NCBI RefSeq assembly: GCF_009849585.1
Contig: NZ_VCRN01000017.1
Span: 1-64,000 of the forward strand
Direction: 5' to 3'
Origin: Bacillus sp. ZZV12-4809
Lineage (GTDB): Bacteria; Bacillota; Bacilli; Bacillales; Cytobacillaceae
DNA: 64,000 bases
Shown here piece after piece: positions 9,583 through 18,487 of the stretch; within the stretch, counting starts at the first letter, position 1, and the number at the start of each line of letters is the position of its first letter. A model generated the notes under the pieces. That model was not told the DNA's origin and did not search any database. It saw only the letters and a program-made list of their open reading frames with translations. Made by a program: the position numbers and the translations under genes.

Positions 9583-10587
9583 ATGAAAAAATGCATGATT
9601 TTTTTCCTCAGTCTCGCAGTATTCTGTCAAATAATTGGGAGCACTGCACATGCCGAAAACAGCCCGAGCCATATCTATGAAGTAAAGAAGGGGGATACCC
9701 TGAAAATCATCGCTAAAAAATATGGATCAGCAGAAGGGGACATAAAACGATATAACGGCCTGCAGTCAGACAGACTAATTGCTGGGCAAAAACTGCGTGT
9801 CCCAATCTTTCATAACGTGGCTCCAGGAGATACACTCTGGGGGCTGGCGGATAAATATGATTCAAGTATACAGATTATCAGGGAAACAAATGGACTGTCC
9901 TCCGATGCGTTACATGCGGGGCAAAAGATAAAAATTGCACCTGAGAAAATGGCTATGGATGGCAAGTTTGTCCTTATGACAAGAGAGGAATTCCAGGAAT
10001 GGATTTTCAATCACAAATTCAAACGAAAAGTGGCCCAGGTTCAGCAGCATCACACCTACAGGCCATCCTACAAGCAGTTCAATGGCAAGAATCATTTTGC
10101 GATTATGAAGGGGATGGAGGAGTATCATGTCAGCGGAATGAAGTGGAAGATGATCAGCCAGCAGCTGACCACATTCCCGGATGGAACGGTGGCTGTCGGA
10201 CGGCCATTTGATTTAGCACCAGAGGGCTCCTTCGGCCTGAAGAATAAAGAGATAATGCACAGGATAGAAGCGGATGTCATAGCAATCGAAAATATTGGCG
10301 ATTTTGACTCTGATCAAATGACGGCTGAACAGAAAGAAACGATTGTGACCGTCACAGCTCTACTCATGCTGAAATATGGCCTGACGCCATCCATTGACAG
10401 CATCACCTATCACCATTGGTGGGATATAAACACGGGGGAAAGAGTCCTGGATAACTCCCGGGGCCATGCAGTTAAAACCTGTCCCGGCACTATGTTCTTC
10501 GGCGGGAATTCCACTGACAGCGCTAAAAATAACTTTTATCCCCTGGTCAGAAAAAAAATGCAGGAGATTAGAGCAGACCTGCATTAA
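9583..10587 (+). CDS. LysM-containing N-acetylmuramoyl-L-alanine amidase-like secreted protein
   Basis: A 334-residue secreted protein. ATG 9583 follows GGAAAGGA and begins a signal peptide (MKKCMIFFLSLAVF, cleavage after THAHA-type AHA near residue 23). Two LysM domains follow (YEVKKGDTLKIIAKKYG and HNVAPGDTLWGLADKYD), which bind peptidoglycan. The C-terminal ~200 residues resemble PGRP/amidase_2 enzymes: QQHHTYRPSY supplies a His pair, HHWWDI more His, and GHAVKTCPG the typical late His/Cys-Pro-Gly. Predicted zinc amidase that trims cell-wall peptides. Followed by a strong bidirectional terminator. Confidence 0.88.
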   Translation: MKKCMIFFLSLAVFCQIIGSTAHAENSPSHIYEVKKGDTLKIIAKKYGSAEGDIKRYNGLQSDRLIAGQKLRVPIFHNVAPGDTLWGLADKYDSSIQIIRETNGLSSDALHAGQKIKIAPEKMAMDGKFVLMTREEFQEWIFNHKFKRKVAQVQQHHTYRPSYKQFNGKNHFAIMKGMEEYHVSGMKWKMISQQLTTFPDGTVAVGRPFDLAPEGSFGLKNKEIMHRIEADVIAIENIGDFDSDQMTAEQKETIVTVTALLMLKYGLTPSIDSITYHHWWDINTGERVLDNSRGHAVKTCPGTMFFGGNSTDSAKNNFYPLVRKKMQEIRADLH

Positions 10588-10591
10588 CATG

Positions 10592-10620
10592 GAAACCCGC
10601 AGATTTCTGCGGGTTTCTAT
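10592..10620. terminator. Bidirectional terminator between convergent genes
   Basis: A perfect 12-bp inverted repeat, GAAACCCGCAGA and TCTGCGGGTTTC, with a 2-base loop at 10592-10617. It serves the amidase and the convergent small gene. Confidence 0.9.
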
Positions 10621-10844
10621 TATCTTTTCTTTTTCTTCTTTTTATCATCTGCTGCCGCAAGCTTCGCTTTGTTTACACTTTCAAGTTCTACCTGTACATG
10701 AATTTTGCTTTCCTCCACTGCCATTACACTGGTTACTTTTCCTTTGCGCCCCTTGATTCTGACCTCTTCACCCTCATGTGGAACACTTTTGCGAAGCTGA
10801 TTTAATAAAACATTTTTCCCATCAAGATAATAGACCGCAAACAT
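10620..10844 (-). CDS. Small basic-tailed hypothetical protein
   Basis: About 74 residues starting MFAVYYLDGKNVLL; ATG 10844 is chosen because AAAGGTG lies 8 bases before it (in-frame ATG 10850 is also possible). The middle (GEEVRIKGRKGKVTSVMAV) reads like a small SH3-like/KOW-type beta barrel. The end is a lysine run after AAADDKK. No membrane segment. I do not recognise a named family. Possibly a nucleic-acid-binding protein, by the basic tail and beta pattern only. Confidence 0.7.
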   Translation of the reverse strand: MFAVYYLDGKNVLLNQLRKSVPHEGEEVRIKGRKGKVTSVMAVEESKIHVQVELESVNKAKLAAADDKKKKKKR

Positions 10845-11028
10845 TCTCATCTCACCTTTGCCTATAGAATGTGGTACAAGTTCCAGCACCATTTCTATAA
10901 AATATAAACTTAGGGAGAAAAGTAGACCGTTTTTTTAAAAATAATTATTGCGAACATGTGTTCTTTGTTGTAAAATCAATCTGTAGTAAGTTTTAAGAAA
11001 AATAAAACTATTTTAGGGGCTGATGAGA

Positions 11029-11454
11029 ATGACAGTGAAAGTGATACCTTATTTAGTGATGGACGGAAATGCGAATGAAGCAATTGAATTTTACAGAGAA
11101 GCGCTGGAGGCAGAAGTATTGTATAAGCAGACGTTTGAGGAAGGTCCTGAAAACCCTGAATATCCTCTTCCGGAAGAAGCCAAGGACCGCATTATGCATG
11201 CCACAATAAAGGTTGGGGAGAACGAACTCATGTTTAGCGACACATTCCCTGGCCAGAATCATCAAACAGGGAACCAGGTGACAATCTGCCTTTCTACATC
11301 AGACCCTGAAAAATCGAAGAAATTTTTTGATGCACTTCAGCAGGGCGGGCAAGTAACCATGCCTCTTCAGGAAACATTCTTCAGCCCTTCATATGGCAGT
11401 GTAATTGATAAATTTGGAGTGAACTTTCAAATTTATACAGAGGGCGAGCATTAA
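11029..11454 (+). CDS. VOC/PhnB-like (glyoxalase superfamily) protein
   Basis: About 141 residues. The YLVMDGNANEAIEFYREAL start, the MHATIKVGENELMFSD middle and the end FGVNFQIY are typical of PhnB/YjdN-like members of the vicinal oxygen chelate superfamily, which form homodimers with a shared metal or substrate site. ATG 11029 is used because AGGGG lies about 9 bases upstream; 11023 is the alternative. The role of such proteins is mostly unknown. Stands alone between a small convergent gene and a decayed hydrolase. Confidence 0.85.
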   Translation: MTVKVIPYLVMDGNANEAIEFYREALEAEVLYKQTFEEGPENPEYPLPEEAKDRIMHATIKVGENELMFSDTFPGQNHQTGNQVTICLSTSDPEKSKKFFDALQQGGQVTMPLQETFFSPSYGSVIDKFGVNFQIYTEGEH

Positions 11455-11563
11455 TTTTTGAAAAGGCAGCCAAAGCTCGTAAATAGATATGCAATGATTT
11501 GTTATTAAATCATCCAGATCAGCGCTCAGATTATGCTGTTGCTGAGTGTTGATCTTTTGATAT

Positions 11564-12335
11564 TCAATTCTCGCCTCGATTACGGCAAATAACATCATGC
11601 AGCTTCTCAGCAAACTCATGATGAACCTCTGAATTGTAACCCCCATGATGACCAGGGAACTCAATGAAGTTTGTTTCCAGCTGTTGAGGTAATAAAATCG
11701 AGCATCCATAAGTGAAAGATTCCCGTGAAGCCCTGCCGGCTGCAGGAAGTACCTGAAACAGCGAAGAGGTTAGTGCAATCTTAAGTGCATGGCTATCTAA
11801 TGTATAGTTGAGTATTCCTAGAATTTCCTTTTCAGCAAAGTAAGTTGAATTACTTAAAAGACGGTTTGTAAGTTCGGAATCTTTATTATCGAGTTCAGAT
11901 GATGCCAGTAATTTTAATATTTCTTTTTGCTGATTTTTTTGCAGAGATTTTAAAAAACACTTTGCCTGTTCGAGTTCATCTCCTGATAATAGCTGAACTA
12001 AAACTGGTTCGTGAGGTATTAAGGCGGATGATGGATGCATAAATCGAGGGCAATGACAGCACCGGAGCTGCTGCCAAATACGAATGCCGGTTCAGTTGCC
12101 AGTTCGCTAATCAGCAGGTGAGCATCATCGCTGTGCCGGCGTATACTGTAGTCCTCGTCTGGATATTCAAGAATACTCCGGGAGTGCCCGCGGCGGTCAT
12201 ACGTAACAACAGAGTATCTATCAGCAAGATTGTCGGCAACCCTTTGAAATTTCTCAGCTTCTCCGCCTCCACCATGAATCATTAGCAGCAGGGGGCCTGA
12301 ACCCCTTACTTCTTAATAAATGTTAGCTCCAGGCG
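11564..12335 (-). pseudogene. Alpha/beta hydrolase, broken by frameshifts
   Basis: The gene reads in pieces on the minus strand. An N-terminal scrap (MRLELTFIKK then TAA, near 12335-12300) is followed in another frame by GSGPLLLMIHGGGGEAEKF with DRRGHSRS and the nucleophile-elbow motif FGSSSGAVIALDL (12282-12019). The C-terminal part LIPHEPVLVQLL through FPGHHGGY (about 12020-11564) continues in a third frame. Aligned in order they give a normal ~270-residue alpha/beta hydrolase with Ser elbow and C-terminal His, disrupted at about 12300 and about 12025. Two separate frame changes argue for decay rather than one sequencing error. Confidence 0.82.
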
Positions 12336-12491
12336 CATGCAAAGTCCCTGTTTTACCTTCTAACATAGTAAAACACTAGTAATGATTTAGTATTATTAAT
12401 TTTATGATTTGGAACTAGCTAAATAAATGGCGAAATTGATTTAGATTCATTTTTTACATAAATAAGCTGATTTCCTTATTAATGCTGATGT

Positions 12492-13055
12492 TCATTTTTC
12501 TTCGATAAAACCATAGAAAAACATTTCTATAATTCCTTTATATATTTTTTCCTTATCTTGCTCCTCTGGTAAATTTCGAAATAGATGCTCGATTGATTTC
12601 GTCATCAACTGGTAGTAAATCATTACCATATCATTTGTAATGTTTTCTTTTATATATCCCTGTTTGCGTCCTTTTTCAATCCACCGGATAAAAAGGGGGA
12701 GAATTAATGCCTGATATTCTTTTACCACATTATTTAATTCACTATTTTCATTTAAAGTTTCTTTAATGATATCTTCCCTGAACAAATTGGTGTTTTTAGG
12801 CTTTTGAAGGAAATAGTTATGCAGCTGATTTATAAACACATCATCACTTTCGACCAGCTGTTTTAGTTTTTGATATTCTTTCTAATAAAATGATTTCAGA
12901 CTTTCTACAATTAAGTTCTCTTTACTCCCATAATAATTATAGATTGATGCTGGAGAAGTCCCAGCGCACTTTGCGATGTCCCTTACTTTTAAATCCTTTA
13001 CTCCACCTTCATTAAGGAGTTGAAAGGCGGCATTTTCAATCGCCTTTTTCTTCAA
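12492..13055 (-). pseudogene. TetR-family regulator, interrupted by in-frame TAG and lacking a normal start
   Basis: The minus strand from 13055 encodes a clear TetR helix-turn-helix (KVRDIAKCAGTSPASIYNYYGSKENLI), then reaches TAG at 12884-12882, then continues in the same frame as a normal TetR C-terminal ligand/dimer domain to 12492 (ORF from ATG 12839). The N terminus is also incomplete: only TTG 13055 could start it, preceded by TAA nine bases upstream and with no ribosome site. A partial restart at ATG 12839 would lack DNA binding. It sits beside the decayed hydrolase, which it may once have controlled. Confidence 0.85.
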
Positions 13056-13130
13056 ATTTATTTAGTATAAGCTCAGGGTGGCGTGCTGCTAAATAATAGC
13101 GCAGCACAAACTCTAAACAAATTAGACATA

Positions 13131-13173
13131 ATAGAAGCCGACTTTTCCAAAGCTATGGAATTCGGCTTTTTTT
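13131..13173. terminator. Terminator-like hairpin
   Basis: AAGCCGA near 13131 pairs with TCGGCTT near 13160, followed by a T run. Confidence 0.6.
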
Positions 13174-13204
13174 ATTGCATAGGTGTAGGCACTTAGAAAT
13201 ATAG

Positions 13205-13425
13205 CTTAGCTCGGCCGAGCGCACAGAAATCAAGCTAAGCGCACAGAAATTTCATTATTCGCACATAAATTAGGGCTATGCGCACATAAAACATGGTTAT
13301 CCGCACAGAAATCAAGTTTAAGCGCATATAGTTGGGGCAACAGGCACACATAAATAAGCTAAACATACGGAATTCAGTCAAATCGCACAGAAAAATCATT
13401 GAATTAACTTAAATTCGCACTATGT
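13205..13425. repeat. Degenerate CGCACA-type repeat array
   Basis: About ten degenerate copies of a core CGCACA[T/G]AAA, many spaced about 20-21 bp, for example GCGCACAGAAATCAAG, TTCGCACATAAATTAG and ATGCGCACATAAAACATGG. This is the same family as the cleaner array at 36262-36618 and the short one at 53205-53305. No ORF is visible from 13056 to 13711 apart from this array and the hairpin before it. Confidence 0.8.
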
Positions 13426-13711
13426 TCACAATAATCTATCTAAATCGGAATCCTCAACTCTATTTAAAATGCATGGACAGAGCTTATTAAGAAAATACAT
13501 CTAAATTTGTACTTAGTGTACAGGCACTGCGGAATCCGATTTGCATAAATGCTCTTTTTAATCTCGAAATTTACTTAGCTATATATTTAGTTAAGCCTCA
13601 TTAATTAAATAATTCCCTATTCAAACTCTCAAACCACTTCACCATCTTCACTCCGCACCCATTATGAATTGAATGAATACAATTAATCATACGTCAGCTA
13701 AGGAGTATGTT

Positions 13712-14389
13712 ATGGACAATCAACTAAAAGAGGTCGTCGGAGCCACTTTAGCTGCCATCGGTACGATCATTTCTGCTGTCTCAACCATACCCGCAACGTC
13801 AGAAAAAATGGATAAATTATTTGAGGGCCTTGATATCGTAGGAAACACCCTGCAGGGAACAGGCAACGCGCTTCAGGCGGACGGGCAAATAGGACCTTCA
13901 CTTGATAAGCTCGGCAATGAGATACAGGCAATTGGCAACAGTATTGTTATTGCCGGCTTAACTTTAGATCTGGAGGATGAAAATGAGGAGAAATTAGTAA
14001 TCACAGGGAACTGGCTTCAGGCTCTTGGAGGAGCGGCTGCACTTGGAGAAGAATTGGAAGATCCCACTGCACCCGGCCAGGCTTTTAATATAAATGGCAA
14101 CCTGCTTCAATCTATAGGAAATTCACTTCAGTCAATTGGAGGTACGGCCAATCTCAGGGAAAAAGAGAGTGGTGGACCAGGAGATAGCTCTAATAAAATT
14201 ATTGCCATTGGAAGCTGGATTCAGGCGGTCGGTTCCGTCTTATCCCTAATCGGTGTGCTTGAGGGCGAAAATCAGGATTCTGATACTGAGAGCAGCGAGG
14301 TAAACCATGACCCTGATACTGAGGGCAGTGAGGAAAACAATGAACCAGACTCAAAATCTTCTGTGTGGCTAAATGAAGAACTTTTGTAG
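13712..14389 (+). CDS. Repetitive Gly/Asn/Gln-rich protein (GNxLQxIGN repeats), first of a pair
   Basis: A 225-residue protein starting at ATG 13712 with AAGGAG upstream. It is built from recurring blocks of the form GNxLQxIGN (GNTLQGTGNALQA, GNEIQAIGNSIV, GNWLQALGGAA, GNLLQSIGNSLQSIGG, GSWIQAVGSVLS), about 35-40 residues apart, separated by acidic linkers. It ends in a Glu/Asp/Ser tail with two near-identical acidic repeats (DPDTEGSE type). No signal peptide. It resembles the Bacillus 'DUF6944 repetitive protein' type; function unknown. The next gene is a paralogue 12 bp downstream, so the two form an operon. Confidence 0.8.
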   Translation: MDNQLKEVVGATLAAIGTIISAVSTIPATSEKMDKLFEGLDIVGNTLQGTGNALQADGQIGPSLDKLGNEIQAIGNSIVIAGLTLDLEDENEEKLVITGNWLQALGGAAALGEELEDPTAPGQAFNINGNLLQSIGNSLQSIGGTANLREKESGGPGDSSNKIIAIGSWIQAVGSVLSLIGVLEGENQDSDTESSEVNHDPDTEGSEENNEPDSKSSVWLNEELL

Positions 14390-14401
14390 AGAGGGGTAAG
14401 C

Positions 14402-14977
14402 ATGTATCTAGACGGAGATGAGCTACTAACAATTGGAGCGTATTTGCTAGTTGTGGGCACATTTATTTCTGCCGTTGGTGAAACCATAGACCCGGATCAA
14501 AACAATCTCAACAAAAAATTGATACGGGACGGAAATGGAGTCCAGGCGGTTGGCAACAGCTTCCAGGGGTTTGGAAGAATTCATTTAGCCGAAGGAAATG
14601 AAGATACAGATTTATATGGCATTATCGGGAGCTTTACACAGGCAGGCGGAAACTCCATCAACACCGCTGCAAACAATATCGAAATTCAAAATCCTTCAGT
14701 TTCTGTGTCAGGCTTCAATGCACTGGGAAGTACGATTCAATCCGTGGGTGCAGCTTTGGAAGCGGAAGCTGTTGAATACGGGGAAAATCAATTTCTCAGC
14801 AGTCTGGAAGCACTTGGCTACTCATTAATTTCAGTAGCGGCAGTTCTCGATGCTATCGGAATTCTTATAGAAGATGAAGAAAGTATTCAAAAAAGAGTCA
14901 TGCTGGCTGCAGGGGGATGGCTGGAATTCATCGGTGCGGTTATTGGCGCATATGCGCTGATTAAGGCAGCTGATTAA
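14402..14977 (+). CDS. Repetitive Gly/Asn/Gln-rich protein, second of a pair
   Basis: A 191-residue paralogue of the upstream protein. GAGAGGGG precedes ATG 14402. Blocks include GNGVQAVGNSFQGFG, GSFTQAGGNSINT, GSTIQSVGAALEA and GGWLEFIGAVIGAYALI. The ends are hydrophobic (LLTIGAYLLVVGTFISAVGE; the C-terminal IGAVIGAYALIKA), so peripheral or membrane association is possible. The repeat pattern suggests stacked amphipathic helices. Function unknown. No terminator with a clear T run is seen before the convergent thiolase. Confidence 0.8.
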   Translation: MYLDGDELLTIGAYLLVVGTFISAVGETIDPDQNNLNKKLIRDGNGVQAVGNSFQGFGRIHLAEGNEDTDLYGIIGSFTQAGGNSINTAANNIEIQNPSVSVSGFNALGSTIQSVGAALEAEAVEYGENQFLSSLEALGYSLISVAAVLDAIGILIEDEESIQKRVMLAAGGWLEFIGAVIGAYALIKAAD

Positions 14978-15142
14978 ACACATTTGCTTTAACAAAAAGA
15001 GTTATCCACGTGATATCAGTTGATATTTGTCGACTATCAATGTGCTAGCAGTTGATAAAATTGTGCTATTACGTCGGTTTCTGATGAATATCCTGCCAAA
15101 AAATAACCTGGAATAACACGTCTCCAGGCTATCTTCAAGCTT

Positions 15143-16225
15143 TTATTCCACCACTTCAAACAAAATAGCAACACCGACGCCGCCTCCGCTTCCAATGGCA
15201 GCCAGTACATAATTGCAGTCAGATCTTCTCTGCACTTCATAAAATAATTTTGTCACCATTACAGCGCCGGAAGCTCCATAGGGGTGGCCTATTGTTAAAG
15301 CCCCTCCATTAACGTTCAGTTTTTCATATGGAATAGATACCTCATTGGAGCAGGCCGCTATTTTGGAGGCGAAGGCTTCATTAATTTCGATCAAATCGAT
15401 ATCGTCGATGGTTAAGTAATTTCGTTCCAGAATATCCTGGATTGCCGGAACAGGGGCAATACCCGGATAGTTGGGATTTACCCCGGATACTTCACTATCC
15501 GCAAAACGCAGGATCGGCCTGTATCCATTTTTTATGGCGGTTTCTTCCTCCATCACCAGCACAGCAGATGCACCGTCATGTATGCCGCAGCTATTGGCTG
15601 CTGTTACAGTGCCATACTTTTTAAATATTGGCTTAGCACGGTTTAAAAGACTATCCATTTTTCTTTTTTTAAGAAACTCTTCATCGTATGTATGGCTTCC
15701 AAAAGGAATCAGCTCATCTGCCAGGATTCCATTTTCAAAAGCTTTCCAGCTCCGTTCATAGCTTAATAGGGCATAGGTATCCTGATCTTCTCTTGATATG
15801 CTGTATTTATCTGCAACATTTTCCGCAGCGGCGCCCATATCCGGATCTCCAATATCGTCAGGTGAGAAACGTGCTCTTTTAGAAAATGGGGAGGTGCTGG
15901 CACTTTCCGTACCTCCAGCTATATAACAAGTACCCGCACCGCCCTGGATAAGATGGCATGCGAGCCGAATGGCTTCGAGGCCGGCACTGCACTGTCTGTC
16001 CAGAGTTAACCCCGGAACGGACAGTGGGAGTCCAGCTTCCAGTACAGACAAGCGGGCGATATTGCCGCCAGGTCCCACGACATTCCCTAAAATGACATCA
16101 TCAATTTTTTCCTCCAGGCCTTCAGCCAGATATTTTAACAGCGTGACAGCCAGTTCATGTGGCCCGAAGTCCTTCAGCATGCCATTTGCTTTTCCAATTG
16201 GTGTTCTTTTTGCTTGTACAATCAC
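15143..16225 (-). CDS. yhfS: Thiolase-family acetyl-CoA acyltransferase (YhfS-like)
   Basis: A thiolase-fold protein of 360 residues from GTG 16225, short for the family (~390). The nucleophile Cys is in LTLDRQCSAGLEA and the catalytic His in GHPYGASG. The C-terminal loop that normally carries the second catalytic Cys (CxGGG) reads AAIGSGGGVG, with no Cys. The reading frame stays open to ATT 16237, which would add KRAV and complete the usual first strand; an AAAGGTGA site lies 6 bases before that ATT. The gene order bioY-acyl-CoA synthetase-thiolase matches B. subtilis yhfU-yhfT-yhfS. Expected role: formation or cleavage of 3-ketoacyl-CoA, linked to fatty-acid or biotin precursor metabolism. 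Confidence 0.86.
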   Translation of the reverse strand: MIVQAKRTPIGKANGMLKDFGPHELAVTLLKYLAEGLEEKIDDVILGNVVGPGGNIARLSVLEAGLPLSVPGLTLDRQCSAGLEAIRLACHLIQGGAGTCYIAGGTESASTSPFSKRARFSPDDIGDPDMGAAAENVADKYSISREDQDTYALLSYERSWKAFENGILADELIPFGSHTYDEEFLKKRKMDSLLNRAKPIFKKYGTVTAANSCGIHDGASAVLVMEEETAIKNGYRPILRFADSEVSGVNPNYPGIAPVPAIQDILERNYLTIDDIDLIEINEAFASKIAACSNEVSIPYEKLNVNGGALTIGHPYGASGAVMVTKLFYEVQRRSDCNYVLAAIGSGGGVGVAILFEVVE

Positions 16226-16232
16226 GGCTCTC

Positions 16233-17684
16233 TTAATGGCTGATCACCTTTCTTTCGATAGAATCCTTCAGCTGGGCCCGAGCGATTTTTCCTCCTGCTG
16301 TGTATGGCATTTCTTCAGTGAAAATCCATCTTCTCGGGACCTTATATGAAGCTAAATGTTCTTTGCACAGGCGTTTCAATTCAAGGGCAGTTGTGCTGCC
16401 TTTTATGACGGCAGCTGCAATTTGCCCCCAATATGGATCCTCCAGACCTATTACAGCAACCTCCACAACATCCGGGTGCAAGCTGATCACTTTCTCAATT
16501 TCTTCAGGAAAGATATTAATAGCTCCATATAAGATCATGTTCTTTTCCCGTCCGCTGATATATAAATAACCCTTATCATCAACATACCCCATATCGTCAA
16601 CGGTGGCCCAGCCATACTCATCCTGAATGCTCTGTACTGTGTTATTTATTAAGTATCCATCAAAAATGAGTTCGCTCCTGACAAATATTTTTCCAGTTTC
16701 ATATGGAGCCAGCTTCCTGCCGTCTGCATCTCTAATTTCAATTTCCACTCCATGGCAGGGCTTTCCGACTGATCCATCTATATCTTCATCCGCAAGGAAC
16801 GTTACATAACTCAATTCACTGGCACCATAAAATTCGATCATGGAGAGGCGGGGGAATATTTTGCAGATTTCCAGCTTTGATGCTTCATCCCATTTCGCAC
16901 CTGAAGAAAAGATCTTAATCGGTTTCTCTATGATTCTTTTTTCTCTTAAAATAGCAGAAACCATGGTTGGAACTGTATAAAGGGTACTGATAGGGTGCTC
17001 CGTGATGGATGATAGAACCTGGGCTGCACTGAATTTTTCAAGCAAATGAACCGTTCCACCCGTACAAAGGGTACTTACTGCTCCATATAAAAAATGAGAG
17101 TGGATGAGAGCTCCAGGAATGAGGACATTTTCCTCTTCATTCATGTTAAAATCATGAGTATTTACCTCAAAGCTTGCCTTCCAGGAATGATGGGAACGGA
17201 TAAATGCTTTAGGGCTTCCCGTGGTGCCGGAAGTAAACCCCATATAAAACGGAGGGTTGCTCTCCGAGTCTATCGAAAATGAAGTGCTTTGACCGCTGAT
17301 ATCCTCCAGGGCATCATCCCAGATAATAACGGAAGTGTGCAGGCGGTCAATCTGTTCATAGGATTCTCTATCTGTGATGACGATGGAAGGACTGGAAATT
17401 TCGATCCGCTCCCTAAGTTCTTCGGCCTTCCATTTTAAGTCGAAAGGCACAGCTGTCCATCCAGCCATGGAGGCACCTGTGAATAATTGCAGAAAAGGAA
17501 TTCCATTGGGCAGCATAATTGCGGCAGTTTTATTGGGAGCAGAAAAGGAATGAAGCCAGTTGGCCGTTTTGCTGATAAGAGAGCTCCACTCTTGATAGCT
17601 TACAGTTTGGCTTTTTGTAATGATTGCCGATTTGTTTGGAGATTTTTCGGCGTATTTATTAATATTGGATGTAATATTCGTCAA
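16233..17684 (-). CDS. yhfT: Acyl-CoA synthetase / AMP-dependent ligase (YhfT-like)
   Basis: A 483-residue ANL-superfamily enzyme. The P-loop-like motif is MGFTSGTTGSPKAF; the adenine motif IEFYGASELS; the ATP/hinge region YGWATVDDMGYVDDKGYLYISGREKNMI; and the catalytic Lys lies in TAGGKIAR near the C terminus. It activates a carboxylic acid, probably a fatty acid, to acyl-CoA. It lies between BioY and the thiolase, overlapping the possible extended start of the thiolase. Transcription likely begins at the BirA-type operator before bioY. Confidence 0.9.
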   Translation of the reverse strand: MTNITSNINKYAEKSPNKSAIITKSQTVSYQEWSSLISKTANWLHSFSAPNKTAAIMLPNGIPFLQLFTGASMAGWTAVPFDLKWKAEELRERIEISSPSIVITDRESYEQIDRLHTSVIIWDDALEDISGQSTSFSIDSESNPPFYMGFTSGTTGSPKAFIRSHHSWKASFEVNTHDFNMNEEENVLIPGALIHSHFLYGAVSTLCTGGTVHLLEKFSAAQVLSSITEHPISTLYTVPTMVSAILREKRIIEKPIKIFSSGAKWDEASKLEICKIFPRLSMIEFYGASELSYVTFLADEDIDGSVGKPCHGVEIEIRDADGRKLAPYETGKIFVRSELIFDGYLINNTVQSIQDEYGWATVDDMGYVDDKGYLYISGREKNMILYGAINIFPEEIEKVISLHPDVVEVAVIGLEDPYWGQIAAAVIKGSTTALELKRLCKEHLASYKVPRRWIFTEEMPYTAGGKIARAQLKDSIERKVISH

Positions 17685-17717
17685 TGGTACTTCTCTCCTT
17701 ATCGAAAAGGAGACACT

Positions 17718-18281
17718 TTATAGTGTCTCCAGAGATTTAGAAAATTGTTTATTGATAATGGGGTGCTTCATTAGCCGGTAGACCAGTAACGAGGCGAGAG
17801 TTGCTTTCAATACATCTCCAGGAATATAGACCAGGCTAAGTTTGATTGCCTCTGCGAGAGGTATATCCATCATAAAAGCCTGAACAGGGATTCCAAATAG
17901 ATAGATGAGGAATATGCCGGCAGTCAGGTTGATTAGCATGATATTCATTAATTTTAACGTTTTGAAGCGTGAGAGTAAATATCCAATAACAAATGCGGTA
18001 AGCGGATAGGAAAACAAATATCCTGCACTGGGCCCGAAGAATACACCGATGCCGCCGCGGCCTCCTGATAATAGTGGTGCACCTGCAGCAACCAGAAGCA
18101 AAAATACGGCCATGCTGATTCCGCCAAGCCGGGCACCTAAAATACCGCCGGCCAAAAGGACACCGAGTGTCTGAAGGGTAATCGGTACGGGGGTAAAGGA
18201 CAGCATGATTGGAGGAACAAGACCGAGTGCTCCCATTACCGCTGCAAATAAGGCTACGTATGTCATCTCTTTAACTTTCAT
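17718..18281 (-). CDS. bioY: Biotin transporter substrate-binding protein BioY
   Basis: A 187-residue membrane protein, the S component of an ECF-type biotin transporter. It has six hydrophobic segments and family motifs TPVPITLQTLGVLLAGGILG and GGIGVFFGPSAGYLFSYP. The first gene of a three-gene minus-strand operon with yhfT- and yhfS-like genes. The BirA-type operator directly upstream supports a biotin role. It would pair with shared ECF A/A'/T units encoded elsewhere, or act alone. Confidence 0.95.
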   Translation of the reverse strand: MKVKEMTYVALFAAVMGALGLVPPIMLSFTPVPITLQTLGVLLAGGILGARLGGISMAVFLLLVAAGAPLLSGGRGGIGVFFGPSAGYLFSYPLTAFVIGYLLSRFKTLKLMNIMLINLTAGIFLIYLFGIPVQAFMMDIPLAEAIKLSLVYIPGDVLKATLASLLVYRLMKHPIINKQFSKSLETL

Positions 18282-18307
18282 AATACCTCTCCAATTCAGA
18301 TTAATAG

Positions 18308-18334
18308 GTTAACTGTTTTTATTTTATGGTTAAC
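18308..18334 (-). promoter_or_regulatory. BirA-type (biotin repressor) operator
   Basis: GTTAAC at 18308-18313 and again at 18329-18334, separated by exactly 15 AT-rich bases, about 30-50 bp upstream of bioY. This matches the Bacillus BirA operator, GTTAAC-N15-GTTAAC. It predicts repression of bioY-yhfT-yhfS when biotin is plentiful. Confidence 0.88.
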
Positions 18335-18487
18335 ATACTAGTTTGTCAACTTAAGAAAAGTTATAGTTTACAAAAGGATTTCTGACCGGCAATTTCTTCA
18401 GTATGCAATCAATATAGATGTTTATTTTTACTAAAACAAACCAAAATAAGCGGGTAACAAAATATTATTTTTGGGGGTAATGTAATC

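Noticed and set aside
15000-15060. Terminator between the repeat proteins and thiolase
   Set aside because: GTTGATA/TATCAA repeats occur but no stable stem with a T run was found.
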